Program-made: the position numbers and the translations under genes
Part shown: in pieces, positions 18,037-27,939 of the stretch
Layout: every line of letters starts with the position of its first letter
Numbering within the stretch: the stretch's first letter is position 1
Origin: Portibacter lacus
GTDB taxonomy: Bacteria > Bacteroidota > Bacteroidia > Chitinophagales > Saprospiraceae
Direction: 5' to 3'
DNA length: 64,000 bases
Assembly (NCBI RefSeq): GCF_021533215.1
Contig: NZ_JAJNKA010000008.1
Coordinates: 218,749 to 282,748, forward strand
The notes under the pieces: generated by a model
The model's input: only the letters and a program-made list of their open reading frames with translations
Database searches by the model: none
Told to the model about the DNA's origin: nothing

Positions 18037-21000
18037 ATGAGTAAAACATTTCTAAAAGGCTGGATTTATAGTTTATTGATGATAACAGCCATCAATAGCT
18101 TCGGGCAAGTAACCAATACTTGTAACACCACCTTTTATGATACTGGTGGTCCGACAGGAAATTATGAGAATAATGAAGATTACCTTGTCACTTACTGTGC
18201 AGACAACGGTGGCAAAATGCGATCTTTGTTTAAGAAGTTTTCCCTCAGCACTGAATCTATCCCCGACACTTTATTTGTATATGATGGTCCTAGTACCTTT
18301 TCTCCGCTAATTAGCAAGTACTCTGGAAGTATGGCGACACCTGGAGAAGAATACACTATTAATTCTCTCATTCGTGGAAACGGAGCTTGTCTTACTTTTG
18401 AATTTAAATCAGGTGGATCTGGGACAAGTACAGGTTGGGAAGCTGAAATTTATTGTTTAGCTCCACCACAAGGAGGAATCGAAATATGCGGAGATGGAAT
18501 AGATAATGACGCAGATGGTCTTATCGATCAAGCAGACCCAGATTGTCTTATCGAACCATCTGTTGAAAATTGTTTCACAGGAAATTACTACTATATTCCA
18601 CCGATCTGGCAATTGAATACACCAAACGATAACGAATTAAACGGGCCAGCAAGTCTCAACTTTTCTACGAGATATCCTAGTGCAAATATTAATGTAAGAA
18701 CGCTAGATAATTCTTATAACCAAGATTTTACAATTTCTAGCGCGGCAGCATTGACCCAAGCCATCCCGCTGACTTACCTGCAGACGGAAAATCCTAATAC
18801 CAAGGAAAGTAATAAAGGATTCATCGTTAGTTCTGATGTTCCCATTGACATAAAATACTTAACAGATGGCAGCCTTAATAAAAATCATATTAGTATTAGA
18901 GGAAGAGAAGGATTAGGAAGAGGATTTAGAGTGGGATCACAGACGAATACTAGAATTGCTAGTTCTACCACATCAGCTTTAAAGGAGGCGCATTTCATTT
19001 CGGTTATGGCTTCAGAAGATGACACAGATGTAACTTTTACATTTGACATTCCGGTTACGGGTTTAACAAGTCCGCATACGGTCAGGCTGAATAGGGGAGA
19101 AAGCTACTTAATTAAAGATGATGATAACAATGTTTCTGTTTCGGGAGCATTAGTGAGCGCAACAAAAAATATAGCAGTGATCAGTGGATCGCAATACACA
19201 CAGGCTTATGGAACGCTCGCACAAGATGGAGGGATGGATCAGATTATACCAGCTTCTAAAGCCGGGATTAATTATGTCTTAACAAGATCTGGAAACGATG
19301 TGGATCAAGATTATGCGATCGTAGTTCCGATCGAAAACGGAACTAATATTTTTCTAGATGGTGCATTTATCCAGACGGCAACGATAGATGCTGGAGATTA
19401 CTACCAAATTCCATTAAATGGAAGCATCGGTGAACCGCTTTACATCAGAACTTCAAGACCGGCGATGGTTTACCATGTTTCTGGACAGAGTGGGGGAAAT
19501 GTAGGCATGTCAGTAGTGCCACCGATCGGGAGCTGTAGAGGAGATAATATTCTTACTTTCTCGAAACTGACAAATGCGAATAATCACTTACTAAATATTA
19601 TTATTCCTACAGCTGGTCTCAGTAACTTAAGGCTGAATGGAAACCCAGTAGGAGGAATCGTAAGAAATATTTTAGGCTTTTCTGGGTATTCTTCAGTTCT
19701 GCTGCAAGAATCCGATTTGTCTAATGATAATACATTAACCGCTGATGTTAATTTCACAGCTGGTTTTATAGGTTCATCTGCGAATGCCTCGGTTTATTCT
19801 TATTTAACTTCTTATAGAGAAACGATTGATTTCTTAGATGTAGTCACAGGTTTACCTATAGAATACATTGACCTAGATACGATATGTAACACAGGAAGTT
19901 TTGATTATACTTTCCAAGTAGAGAGTTGTGGAACAGGCCATAGATTGATCAGTATTGAGGAAAGTGGCATGATGGGAACTGCAGAAATTACAGATTCTCT
20001 TGGGCTGAGTATTCATTTCGAATCAAATGGTGAGAACACAGGTCAGAATTTTATTTCAGTGGTTGTTGAGAATAATCTTGGAAACAGATCTTCCATATGT
20101 GTTGGATTCATCGTTGATGATTTGCAGTTAGATTTGGGAGATAATGTTGGAACGTGTTTAGTTTCCAATTTCACATTAACGCCAGAAGTGTTAACGGGTG
20201 GAGAGCCACCATATACCTATTTATGGAGTAATGGTGCGACTTCTGAGACGATAGAAGTGAGCCCGTCGACTACGACTAGATATTATCTGACGGTAACTGA
20301 TCAGCGTGGTTGTACTTATGTGGATGATATTAATGTAAATATAGGAGCAGGACCTCAGATTTCATGTAAAGGTCAGATCAATATTTCACTAAATGAACTT
20401 TGCGAATCAGAAATCACTCCTGAAGTGCTTTTACTCAATGATCAAGGAATTGAGCAAGAATTCACAGTGAAAGTGGAAGATCAATATGGTTTTGTTATTC
20501 CTAATGCAGTGATCAACGATTATTACATCGGTAAGACTTTAAAGTATACGGTAACTACAGCCTGTGATAATGCATGCTGGGGTAATCTGACGGTTCAAGA
20601 TAATTTTATACCGATTATTAACTGCGGTAGTTATGATGTGCTTTGTTCGGATGATATTAGTCCAGATTCAGTTGGTTATCCAGTTCCATTTGATAATGCA
20701 ATTGACCTAGGCGAAAATCGATTCAGACTTTCAGGAGTAGATGCCTGTAGTGATGTTACGTTATCATATAACGAAACTGCAGTGATTCAGGCATGTACGA
20801 GTAACTTAGAAAAAATAATATACAGAAATTGGTTAGTAGTAGATGAGTCTGGAAATCAGAATTCATGTACGGATACCATTAATGTGATCAAGGAAGATAT
20901 TAATAATATCATATTCCCATTGAATAGAGATGATATTGACTTGCCTTCTTTAGCGTGCGATAGCAATTATCCCACATTCGAGAATGGTCACCCATCGACA

Positions 21001-24000
21001 GACCCAGAGGCTGGAGGCGGACTTTACTTGACTGGATGTAAGTCGATAGATGTTGCGTTCGAGGACACTTACTTAGAGGGTTGCGGAACGAGTTTCAAGG
21101 TTTTGCGTCATTGGAAATTATTCGACTGGTGTACTGGATTAAATAGAGAAGAATATCAGGTGATTAAGGTAACAGATAAGGAGCCTCCGACATTTGTTTG
21201 TCCTGCTCCATTAACAGTTTATACTTCACCATATGATTGTGAAACTGGCCAGATAATTATTCCGCCACCGACAATGCAGGATAACTGCAACGAAACAGGA
21301 TTTACAGTTAAGGTAAATATAACGGAGAATGATGTCTTCGGTCATTTCGTAAGCGAAAACAATGTAGTTAATGGACTGCCATTAGGAATAAATACCGTCG
21401 ATTACTACATGTTCGATGCTTGTGATAACAGAGACACTTGTTCTACCATCATTACGGTTCAGGACGACAAAGCTCCATTTGCAATTGCTGATTTACATAC
21501 AGTTGCGAGCATTGGATCTGATGGAACGGCGAGGATTTATGCTGAGAATTTTGATGATGGTAGTTTTGATAATTGCGGAATCAAGTTAATGAAGGTGCGT
21601 AAGAAAGTTGACTCCTGTGGTTCAGAGCCAGGTGATTATTTATTTGATGGTCTGTACTACAATGATTACGTAGATTATTGTTGTGCTGAAGTGGGGCTAG
21701 AGCATAGGGTGCAATTCTTAGTAGAAGATATTCATGGAAATGTGAATATGGTTTGGGTAGAGGTTACTTTAAATGATAAACTACCTCCAGTAGTAAGTGC
21801 ACCTCCTCACATAACGATTAGTTGTGACCATGATTTCTTATATGACGACTTATCTTATTTCGGTGATGTTGTTATCGGAGATGAACCGAGAAAACCTATT
21901 ATCCTGAACGATGCTTATAATAGCGGAACAGTTGGTCTCGATGGTTACGCAGTGGATAATTGCTATGTGGAAGTAGAGGAAACGTCAGAGATCGATCTGG
22001 AGTGCGGTGCAGGAACGATTACGAGAACATTTACAGCAACGGATAATAATGGAATGACAGATGTCGCAACCCAAGTGATTACGATTAAAGTGGCAGATCC
22101 ATTTACTTATGAGCAGATAATTTGGCCTGAAAAAGTTACGATAGAAGGGTGTGTGAATGTGGATATAGATACTTCAGTAACAGGATCTCCAAGATATATA
22201 GATAAAAACTGTGCAAAATTAGCAGCAGAATACACCGATAAAGTATTCGAATATGGAGATGGGGCTTGTTTGTCGATTCACAGAGAATGGCAGGTTAATG
22301 ATTGGTGCCAATATAATCCACTAACGGGTGAAGGATTATGGACATATATACAAGTGATCTATGTTGAAAATAACACGAAGCCTACATACGATTATGACTA
22401 CCAAGATACAACAGTCTGTATTTCTGGAAGTTGTGAAGGAATTGTGGATCTTCAGGTGGATGCAACAGACGATTGTACGTCCGAATTATTCTATAAGTGG
22501 CGAGTTGATTTTGATTTAGATGGTATATATGATGATGAAGGAATAGGAAACAGAATCCAAGAAGTTTGGGAACCTGGAAGATATTATATTGTATGGTCGG
22601 TTCAAGATCATTGCGGAAATACAGCCATTAAGAAGTATTATGTTACGGTTCAGGATTGTAAGCCACCAACGCCGTACTGTCTTTCCGGAATTTCTACTGC
22701 GGTAATGCCGCTGAATGGGGAAGTGCAACTTTGGGCTTCAGATTATAACAAGGGAAGTTTTGATAATTGCACGGCAGATCTCGATCTGAAGTTATCCTTT
22801 TCAAAGGATACATCTGATACCTTCTTCACGGTTACTTGTGAAATGATGGGCAATGGAGTGCAGCAAACGATTCCGCTTAAGGTCTGGGTAACTGATGAAG
22901 CAGGGAACCAAGATTACTGTAGTGTTGAGATTCGTGTGAACGATACGAATGATGTTTGTCCGGATGTGGAGAATGGCTATGTGGATATAGGTGGTAACAT
23001 TTATACCGCTGACTTGCAGAGAACCATGCGGGATGTAGAAGTAACACTAGAGTCTAATTCAGACTTGCGAGAAATGCAGTTTACAGAAGAAGATGGTAGT
23101 TTCCGTTTTAGTAATATTCCAGACTACTTATCTTATACAGTTAGACCTATCTACGATGAAAATTACCGGTTAGGTGTAACAACGCTGGATATTATATTGA
23201 TACAAAAGCACATTCTAGGACTAAAAATATTTACTGATCCTTACAAAGTCATCGCAGCTGATGCAAGTAATTCGGAGAGTATTTCTGGTTTAGACTTGAT
23301 CTTGATTCGAAAATTAATACTTGGATTAACCGATACGTATCCTAAGAATTCGAGTTGGAGGTTCGTCGATAAGAATTACGTGTTTAATGATGTGTTGAAG
23401 CCATGGGGATTTGATGAAACGATCGATTTAGGATTGTTGTCTGAGAGTAATTATAATGCGGATTTAATTGGTATTAAGATAGGAGATGTTAACGATTCAT
23501 ATAGTGGATTAGAGAATTCTAATACGACTGTCAGAAGCGAGGCGATCTACTTAGAGACTGATAATAAGCAATTTGCTAAGGGGGATGTTATGCATGTCAA
23601 TTTGGAAGTCAGTGAAGAGATGAGTATAGAAGGGTTCCAGTTTGCGGTGAATTATGATAAAGTAAAATTAGATTTACTTGCGGTAGATGGAGCAGGTGTT
23701 CCATTAAAAGAGGATAACATAAATCATGCTTCAGAGGAAGGTCTGATAGGGATAAGTTTCGATGATATTAGCGGGATTGATATCGCTGAGGGTACATCGT
23801 TGATTCAGCTGAAGTTTATTGCGAAAGAGAATTCGGGTGTGGAAGAATCTATCGAATTGAATACTTCGAGAATGTCAGCGGAATTGTATACGATAAACAG
23901 TGAAGTTAAGCCAATTGAACTTCATTATAGATCTGTCGAAAAGGAAAGTAGGGGAGCGATTACAGTTTACCAAAATGAACCTAATCCATTCGTGAAACAA

Positions 24001-24216
24001 ACTAGGATTCCATTCGAATTATCATCTTCAAGGTCGGTTAGTTGCCAGATCTTTGATATCGATGGAAAACTGGTTCAGGAGCTTAAGTCTGACTTTGGAA
24101 TTGGTAATCATGAATTTAGAATCGGAAGTGAAAATTTGAAAGAATCGGGCGTGTACTATTATAAGATCACATCAGAAGATTTTCAGATTACTAAGAAGAT
24201 GATTTTCACCAGATAG
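18037..24216 (+). CDS. Giant secreted multidomain protein with T9SS sorting domain
   Basis: A 2059-residue protein. Signal peptide at 1-23; CUB-like domain about 27-150 (YDTGGPTGNYENNEDYLVTY, LFVYDGPS); an acidic calcium-type motif DGIDNDADGLIDQADPDC near 155-180; an IgGFc-binding-like beta region about 185-590. Several Ig/HYR-like modules rich in Cys follow (CPAPLTVYT, DNCNETGF, DEAGNQDYC types). A CarboxypepD-like segment near 1660-1710 precedes two dockerin-like repeats (TLDIILIQKHILGL and GLDLILIRKLILGL), then a cohesin-like beta domain (FAKGDVMHVNLEVSE, IEGFQFAVNYD). The C-terminus (YQNEPNPFVKQTRIPFEL ... KKMIFTR) is a T9SS type A sorting domain. It is probably a surface adhesin or matrix protein; no catalytic motif is visible. 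No hairpin terminator is adjacent; one lies about 415 bp downstream. Confidence 0.88.
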   Translation: MSKTFLKGWIYSLLMITAINSFGQVTNTCNTTFYDTGGPTGNYENNEDYLVTYCADNGGKMRSLFKKFSLSTESIPDTLFVYDGPSTFSPLISKYSGSMATPGEEYTINSLIRGNGACLTFEFKSGGSGTSTGWEAEIYCLAPPQGGIEICGDGIDNDADGLIDQADPDCLIEPSVENCFTGNYYYIPPIWQLNTPNDNELNGPASLNFSTRYPSANINVRTLDNSYNQDFTISSAAALTQAIPLTYLQTENPNTKESNKGFIVSSDVPIDIKYLTDGSLNKNHISIRGREGLGRGFRVGSQTNTRIASSTTSALKEAHFISVMASEDDTDVTFTFDIPVTGLTSPHTVRLNRGESYLIKDDDNNVSVSGALVSATKNIAVISGSQYTQAYGTLAQDGGMDQIIPASKAGINYVLTRSGNDVDQDYAIVVPIENGTNIFLDGAFIQTATIDAGDYYQIPLNGSIGEPLYIRTSRPAMVYHVSGQSGGNVGMSVVPPIGSCRGDNILTFSKLTNANNHLLNIIIPTAGLSNLRLNGNPVGGIVRNILGFSGYSSVLLQESDLSNDNTLTADVNFTAGFIGSSANASVYSYLTSYRETIDFLDVVTGLPIEYIDLDTICNTGSFDYTFQVESCGTGHRLISIEESGMMGTAEITDSLGLSIHFESNGENTGQNFISVVVENNLGNRSSICVGFIVDDLQLDLGDNVGTCLVSNFTLTPEVLTGGEPPYTYLWSNGATSETIEVSPSTTTRYYLTVTDQRGCTYVDDINVNIGAGPQISCKGQINISLNELCESEITPEVLLLNDQGIEQEFTVKVEDQYGFVIPNAVINDYYIGKTLKYTVTTACDNACWGNLTVQDNFIPIINCGSYDVLCSDDISPDSVGYPVPFDNAIDLGENRFRLSGVDACSDVTLSYNETAVIQACTSNLEKIIYRNWLVVDESGNQNSCTDTINVIKEDINNIIFPLNRDDIDLPSLACDSNYPTFENGHPSTDPEAGGGLYLTGCKSIDVAFEDTYLEGCGTSFKVLRHWKLFDWCTGLNREEYQVIKVTDKEPPTFVCPAPLTVYTSPYDCETGQIIIPPPTMQDNCNETGFTVKVNITENDVFGHFVSENNVVNGLPLGINTVDYYMFDACDNRDTCSTIITVQDDKAPFAIADLHTVASIGSDGTARIYAENFDDGSFDNCGIKLMKVRKKVDSCGSEPGDYLFDGLYYNDYVDYCCAEVGLEHRVQFLVEDIHGNVNMVWVEVTLNDKLPPVVSAPPHITISCDHDFLYDDLSYFGDVVIGDEPRKPIILNDAYNSGTVGLDGYAVDNCYVEVEETSEIDLECGAGTITRTFTATDNNGMTDVATQVITIKVADPFTYEQIIWPEKVTIEGCVNVDIDTSVTGSPRYIDKNCAKLAAEYTDKVFEYGDGACLSIHREWQVNDWCQYNPLTGEGLWTYIQVIYVENNTKPTYDYDYQDTTVCISGSCEGIVDLQVDATDDCTSELFYKWRVDFDLDGIYDDEGIGNRIQEVWEPGRYYIVWSVQDHCGNTAIKKYYVTVQDCKPPTPYCLSGISTAVMPLNGEVQLWASDYNKGSFDNCTADLDLKLSFSKDTSDTFFTVTCEMMGNGVQQTIPLKVWVTDEAGNQDYCSVEIRVNDTNDVCPDVENGYVDIGGNIYTADLQRTMRDVEVTLESNSDLREMQFTEEDGSFRFSNIPDYLSYTVRPIYDENYRLGVTTLDIILIQKHILGLKIFTDPYKVIAADASNSESISGLDLILIRKLILGLTDTYPKNSSWRFVDKNYVFNDVLKPWGFDETIDLGLLSESNYNADLIGIKIGDVNDSYSGLENSNTTVRSEAIYLETDNKQFAKGDVMHVNLEVSEEMSIEGFQFAVNYDKVKLDLLAVDGAGVPLKEDNINHASEEGLIGISFDDISGIDIAEGTSLIQLKFIAKENSGVEESIELNTSRMSAELYTINSEVKPIELHYRSVEKESRGAITVYQNEPNPFVKQTRIPFELSSSRSVSCQIFDIDGKLVQELKSDFGIGNHEFRIGSENLKESGVYYYKITSEDFQITKKMIFTR

Positions 24217-24630
24217 GAAGTAGACATGTTTTAGGTCAATTTTCATTAAAGTAAAGAATATAATTGCTGGAGCTTCTCTAGGTCCAGATTAGCTGCATAT
24301 TTTTTGTCAATTTGAATTTAAGGAAGTGACAATAATTAAATCAATGACTACATTTTCGAAATTGGCTGAATATCCGTTTTTTCTCAAAATAAATTAATGT
24401 TTTTTCTAGTATCGTAAGTTGCGTATTCATAGCTAGTTAGGTGGGTAGGTAAATGTTAAAGTGTGAACATATTATAGATTAATTCAATATGATTTCATTT
24501 TTGGAACAGTACTTGGCTTATAGGATAATTGTAAGAGAGTAATTCAACTGAAAAGGAACTTACACAATTTTAATAATCTCACATGAGATTGATTTTGGGC
24601 ATACTCGATTACAATTTATAACCAAAACTC

Positions 24631-24675
24631 GTTAAGTCTGATCATTGCTAAGCATTGATCAGACTTTAACTTTTC
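24631..24675 (+). terminator. Strong hairpin, probable bidirectional terminator
   Basis: AAGTCTGATCA (24634-24644) pairs perfectly with TGATCAGACTT (24656-24666). The outer GTTA/TAAC also pair with one bulge, and the loop has its own TGCT/AGCA pairing. T-rich sequence follows. It is about 415 bp beyond the 2059-aa gene's stop codon, so it may terminate that transcript or a separate untranslated RNA. Confidence 0.55.
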
Positions 24676-24887
24676 TTGATTGCACAACGAAGAATAAAGC
24701 TTAGCCAAAGATATACTGAAGCATTATGGTATTGGATGATGATTAATCTACATCTTAGACCATACGCTTTTTTCCAACCAGGCTTATTATCCATACATAT
24801 TTGCTTCAGTTTTTTTATATCTAGGTTCTCACAATTATACTAGCATTATAACATTTCATTTTTTTTTAATCTGGTCACAGAATTAAT

Positions 24888-25540
24888 GGACCTCATGCAT
24901 TAGTTTGATTTTACTGGGTTGTAAAATGGCTAAGTAGTCCCTCCAGACCGGAATTTATGAATATCAGAAGTTTTGTAGATTTTCAGGTAATCTACTGCCT
25001 ATAGTTTAGGCAGCTGTCGGGCTTACCTGTCCATTTTACTGGACCTCGTGCTTTAGTGCGATTTTTCTCAATATATGTTGGTTAAGAAGGTTCTATTGGT
25101 TGGGCCCAGGTTCATATTACTGGAACTAATTAATTCGGAATACTTTAATGTAAAATGGCTAAGTAGTCCCTCCAGACCGGATATTATGAATATCAGAAGT
25201 TTTGTAGATTTTTAGGTAATGCACAGCTTATAGTTTAGGCAGATGTCGGGCTTACCTGTCCATTTTACTGGACCTCGTGCTTTAGTGCGATTTTTCTCAA
25301 TATATGTTGGTTAAGAAGGTTCTATTGGTTGGGCCCAGGTTCATATTACTGGAGCTAATTAATTCGGAATACTTTAATGTAAAATGGCTAAGTAGTCTCT
25401 CCAGACCGGAATTTATAAATATCAGAAGTTTTGTAGATTTTTAGGTCATGCACTGCCTATAGTTTAGGAAGCTGTCGGGCTTACCTGTCCATTTTACTGG
25501 ACCTCGTGCTTTAGTGCGATTTTTCTCAATATTTGTTGGC
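24888..25540. repeat. 229-bp tandem repeat array (2.7 copies)
   Basis: Copies begin at 24921, 25150 and 25379, giving an exact 229-bp period. The third copy stops at about 25540. Differences between copies are a few substitutions, with no length changes in the compared parts. Each copy opens with GTAAAATGG and has CCATTTTAC 110 bp later, forming a conserved 9-bp inverted repeat around a 119-bp core. Copy 1 has a perfect CTGCCTA/TAGGCAG hairpin (24995-25013), mismatched in copies 2 and 3. A degenerate fragment (GGACCTCATGC...) precedes copy 1 at 24888. No open frame spans the array. The rest of the 24217-25574 gap shows only the hairpin at 24631. Confidence 0.9.
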
Positions 25541-25574
25541 GAAATTGTCCCTTCCAATTTAAAGATGAGAAATA

Positions 25575-26318
25575 TTACTTAAGAATTTGGTACACCTTAA
25601 AATTATCAATCGTCATATGATTATCCACCGTTCTAAATCCGAAATGACCGCTAGAGTAGGGACTATCATCTTTGAAATCAAAAACCAACATATCATCTCT
25701 ATAATATTGAATAATACCACCTGAGCTGAGGATTTTAACAGTATATGGTTTATTCGCTTCTAAGAGATACTTTTCATCAGATAAATCATGCTCTGGAAGA
25801 AGTGGCTTATTACCTTGACCATCATACCTTCTAAATCTGGTTTTAGTATTATTATGGCCACCCATTCCTGTATAGTAAAGTCTCAAGGAGTCATAATTGG
25901 TAAAGCGTCCTCCTCTTTTATCTGAGTTAGCAAATAAATCATCAGGATGATCAGGATCGATGGCCATCCAGAAACAATTTAGATCAGAAACTCTATCTCG
26001 TGGACCACCATCTTTAATTATAAATACATCATACTCGATGATAATTGGACCTGAAAATTGTTTCCTTGACCAAATCGTACAACCTCCAACATCTGTTATT
26101 TCTAGCTTGCCATCAATTATCTCTACCTTGCCTCCTGGAACTTGCTCCACCTTCCAGTCTGATAAATCATCGAAGTCATTTTGATAGATCAGCTTTCCAG
26201 AGACTTTATGCGTTTCACTTAACTGGATCACTTTCGTATTCGAAATACAACCATTGACCAAAACCAAAATAATGGCCAATTTCGTTATCAAAATAATAGA
26301 ATTAATATGCTGTTGCAT
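25575..26318 (-). CDS. Concanavalin-like lipoprotein (DUF6250/DUF1961-like)
   Basis: A 247-residue lipoprotein: hydrophobic leader followed by a lipobox Cys in LVNGC (about residue 24). The mature part begins IYQNDFDDLSDWKVEQ and ends FGFRTVDNHMTIDNFKVYQ, the start and end strands of a jelly-roll (concanavalin-like) fold seen in DUF1961, DUF6250 and DUF1080 families. Assignment to one of these is uncertain. It is the last gene of the minus-strand PUL arm, 22 bp after the acetylesterase gene. Such domains often bind or cleave plant or algal uronans, but no catalytic residues can be claimed here. The 229-bp repeat array lies immediately downstream. Confidence 0.7.
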   Translation of the reverse strand: MQQHINSIILITKLAIILVLVNGCISNTKVIQLSETHKVSGKLIYQNDFDDLSDWKVEQVPGGKVEIIDGKLEITDVGGCTIWSRKQFSGPIIIEYDVFIIKDGGPRDRVSDLNCFWMAIDPDHPDDLFANSDKRGGRFTNYDSLRLYYTGMGGHNNTKTRFRRYDGQGNKPLLPEHDLSDEKYLLEANKPYTVKILSSGGIIQYYRDDMLVFDFKDDSPYSSGHFGFRTVDNHMTIDNFKVYQILK

Positions 26319-26340
26319 TTAGATATTTTTAGATCTCGTT

Positions 26341-27939
26341 TTAATAATTTTCCGTGGTAAAAACCGCAGCTGGCAAACCATCTCTGTTATATAAATTCGC
26401 TCCTTCAGGGTAGGCTGTCCAAGCGTATCTAACATGCTGAGGATTGGAAACTTCTTTATTCCAAACTTCAATTTTGTTCTTGCTGGTAATTTTTGCTTGT
26501 GCTTCTTTCCACACACCATCTTTGCCCTTAACTTCGAACCATTTCAAAGGCTCGCTTACTTCATACGTTTCGTTTAAAAGAACTTTCCTGCCTACCATTA
26601 GTCCGTCACCAACTTCATCAAATTCAATTTCAATCTTACTTCCGTTTATAGCTTTTGATTTATACAACGGACCACTCACTGGAGTCACTACATTGTAATC
26701 ATTTCTTAACGCCCACAGTGAAAGCCTTTTGCCAACATCCATTTTATTATGAGGATGGATATCTTTCCCTTCACCGATGTCATATAAAACAGCCATTCCG
26801 GTATTGGGTACACTAAGTGTTCGTCTTAATTGATCATTCACTATGGCCCATCCTTGATCATTTTCTTCATTTCCTCTTATGCAAGCTGCAAGTTGAACCC
26901 AATAAAATGAAAAGTCCCCTTGATTCCATTCTGCTCTCCAACTCTTAATCATGGCCTCTAGGTAGTCAGAATATTCTTCAGGTAAGTGTACTGCATTACT
27001 TTCCCCTTGATACCAAATGGCTCCTTTGATACTGTATGGAATAACCGCCGAGAGCATGGCATTGTACAAAGTTGCTGGTTCCTGTTTTTCTTTTCTCGGA
27101 TCGTGGATGGATGGTCTAGGAGCTCCTCCTTTCCTGCCGCTACTATACCAATCTGCTAATTTCTGATTATAAACTAAATCGACATAGTTCTCATCGTCTA
27201 TGATGTCGATTCTTTCTTGGGCTGACTTTCTACTTACTTCAAAGTATTCTGTTCTGTTTTGATCTTCTAAGTAAGTTTCTTTAGATAACCAAGGTTGTAT
27301 GCGGGTTCCACCCCATGAACATTCTATTAAGCCAATAGGAATGTTTAATTTCTCCCGTAGTTCTTTGGCGAAGAAGTAGCCTGTTGCGGAGATTTTCTCT
27401 GTCTTGCCCGGAGTAGCATTGATCCATTGACCTTTAAAATTCTTCTTCTTTTCAAATAATGACATCGTCTGTGGAACTTCAATATATCTGATCCAATTAT
27501 CATTAGCCGTTTTAACCTCCTCTCTCACATGTTCCACCAATGGTTGGTATTGAGGTTCTTTTGAATTATTTAAAAACCTCTCCATTGAAAAATCCATGTT
27601 AGACTGACCTGTGCAAAGCCAAACTTCTCCCGACAAAACATCACTAATTTCGATGTAATTCTTTCCGGACACTTTTATTTTGTGCGGACCTCCAGCTTTC
27701 GGAGTTTTAAGATATGCTTTCCATGTTCCATCTTCAAGTGCGGTCACCGAGGTTTCTTCTCCCCAACTAGCTTCTATAGTTATGTTTTCACCTGCGTCTG
27801 CCCATCCCCAAATTGGGATTTCTGTTTCACGTTGAACGACCATATGGTCTGAAAACAATGAATTCAAACTGACCTCTGCCATTAAGATTTGAGGCAGTAT
27901 AAATAATAAAATTCCTAGTGATTTGATGTAGTTTTTCAT
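26341..27939 (-). CDS. Sialate O-acetylesterase-like (SGNH) carbohydrate esterase
   Basis: A secreted enzyme of about 532 residues. The start at 27939 is chosen because its ATG overlaps the sulfatase stop (ATGA) and gives a clean signal peptide ending LMAEVSL. Family marks are the nucleophile block GQSNM (about residue 115), WGGTRIQPW, WYQGESNA (oxyanion and Glu region) and the catalytic Asp-His block DIHPHNK near residue 400. This is the SASA family, which removes acetyl groups from sialic acids, xylan or other glycans. In this locus the likely role is deacetylation of the target polysaccharide or its oligosaccharides in the periplasm. It is coupled to the upstream sulfatase gene. Confidence 0.88.
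   Translation of the reverse strand: MKNYIKSLGILLFILPQILMAEVSLNSLFSDHMVVQRETEIPIWGWADAGENITIEASWGEETSVTALEDGTWKAYLKTPKAGGPHKIKVSGKNYIEISDVLSGEVWLCTGQSNMDFSMERFLNNSKEPQYQPLVEHVREEVKTANDNWIRYIEVPQTMSLFEKKKNFKGQWINATPGKTEKISATGYFFAKELREKLNIPIGLIECSWGGTRIQPWLSKETYLEDQNRTEYFEVSRKSAQERIDIIDDENYVDLVYNQKLADWYSSGRKGGAPRPSIHDPRKEKQEPATLYNAMLSAVIPYSIKGAIWYQGESNAVHLPEEYSDYLEAMIKSWRAEWNQGDFSFYWVQLAACIRGNEENDQGWAIVNDQLRRTLSVPNTGMAVLYDIGEGKDIHPHNKMDVGKRLSLWALRNDYNVVTPVSGPLYKSKAINGSKIEIEFDEVGDGLMVGRKVLLNETYEVSEPLKWFEVKGKDGVWKEAQAKITSKNKIEVWNKEVSNPQHVRYAWTAYPEGANLYNRDGLPAAVFTTENY

Noticed and set aside
24995..25013. CTGCCTA/TAGGCAG hairpin as a conserved RNA structure of the 229-bp repeat
   Set aside because: Copies 2 and 3 carry mismatches without compensating changes, so the sequence does not support a conserved stem.
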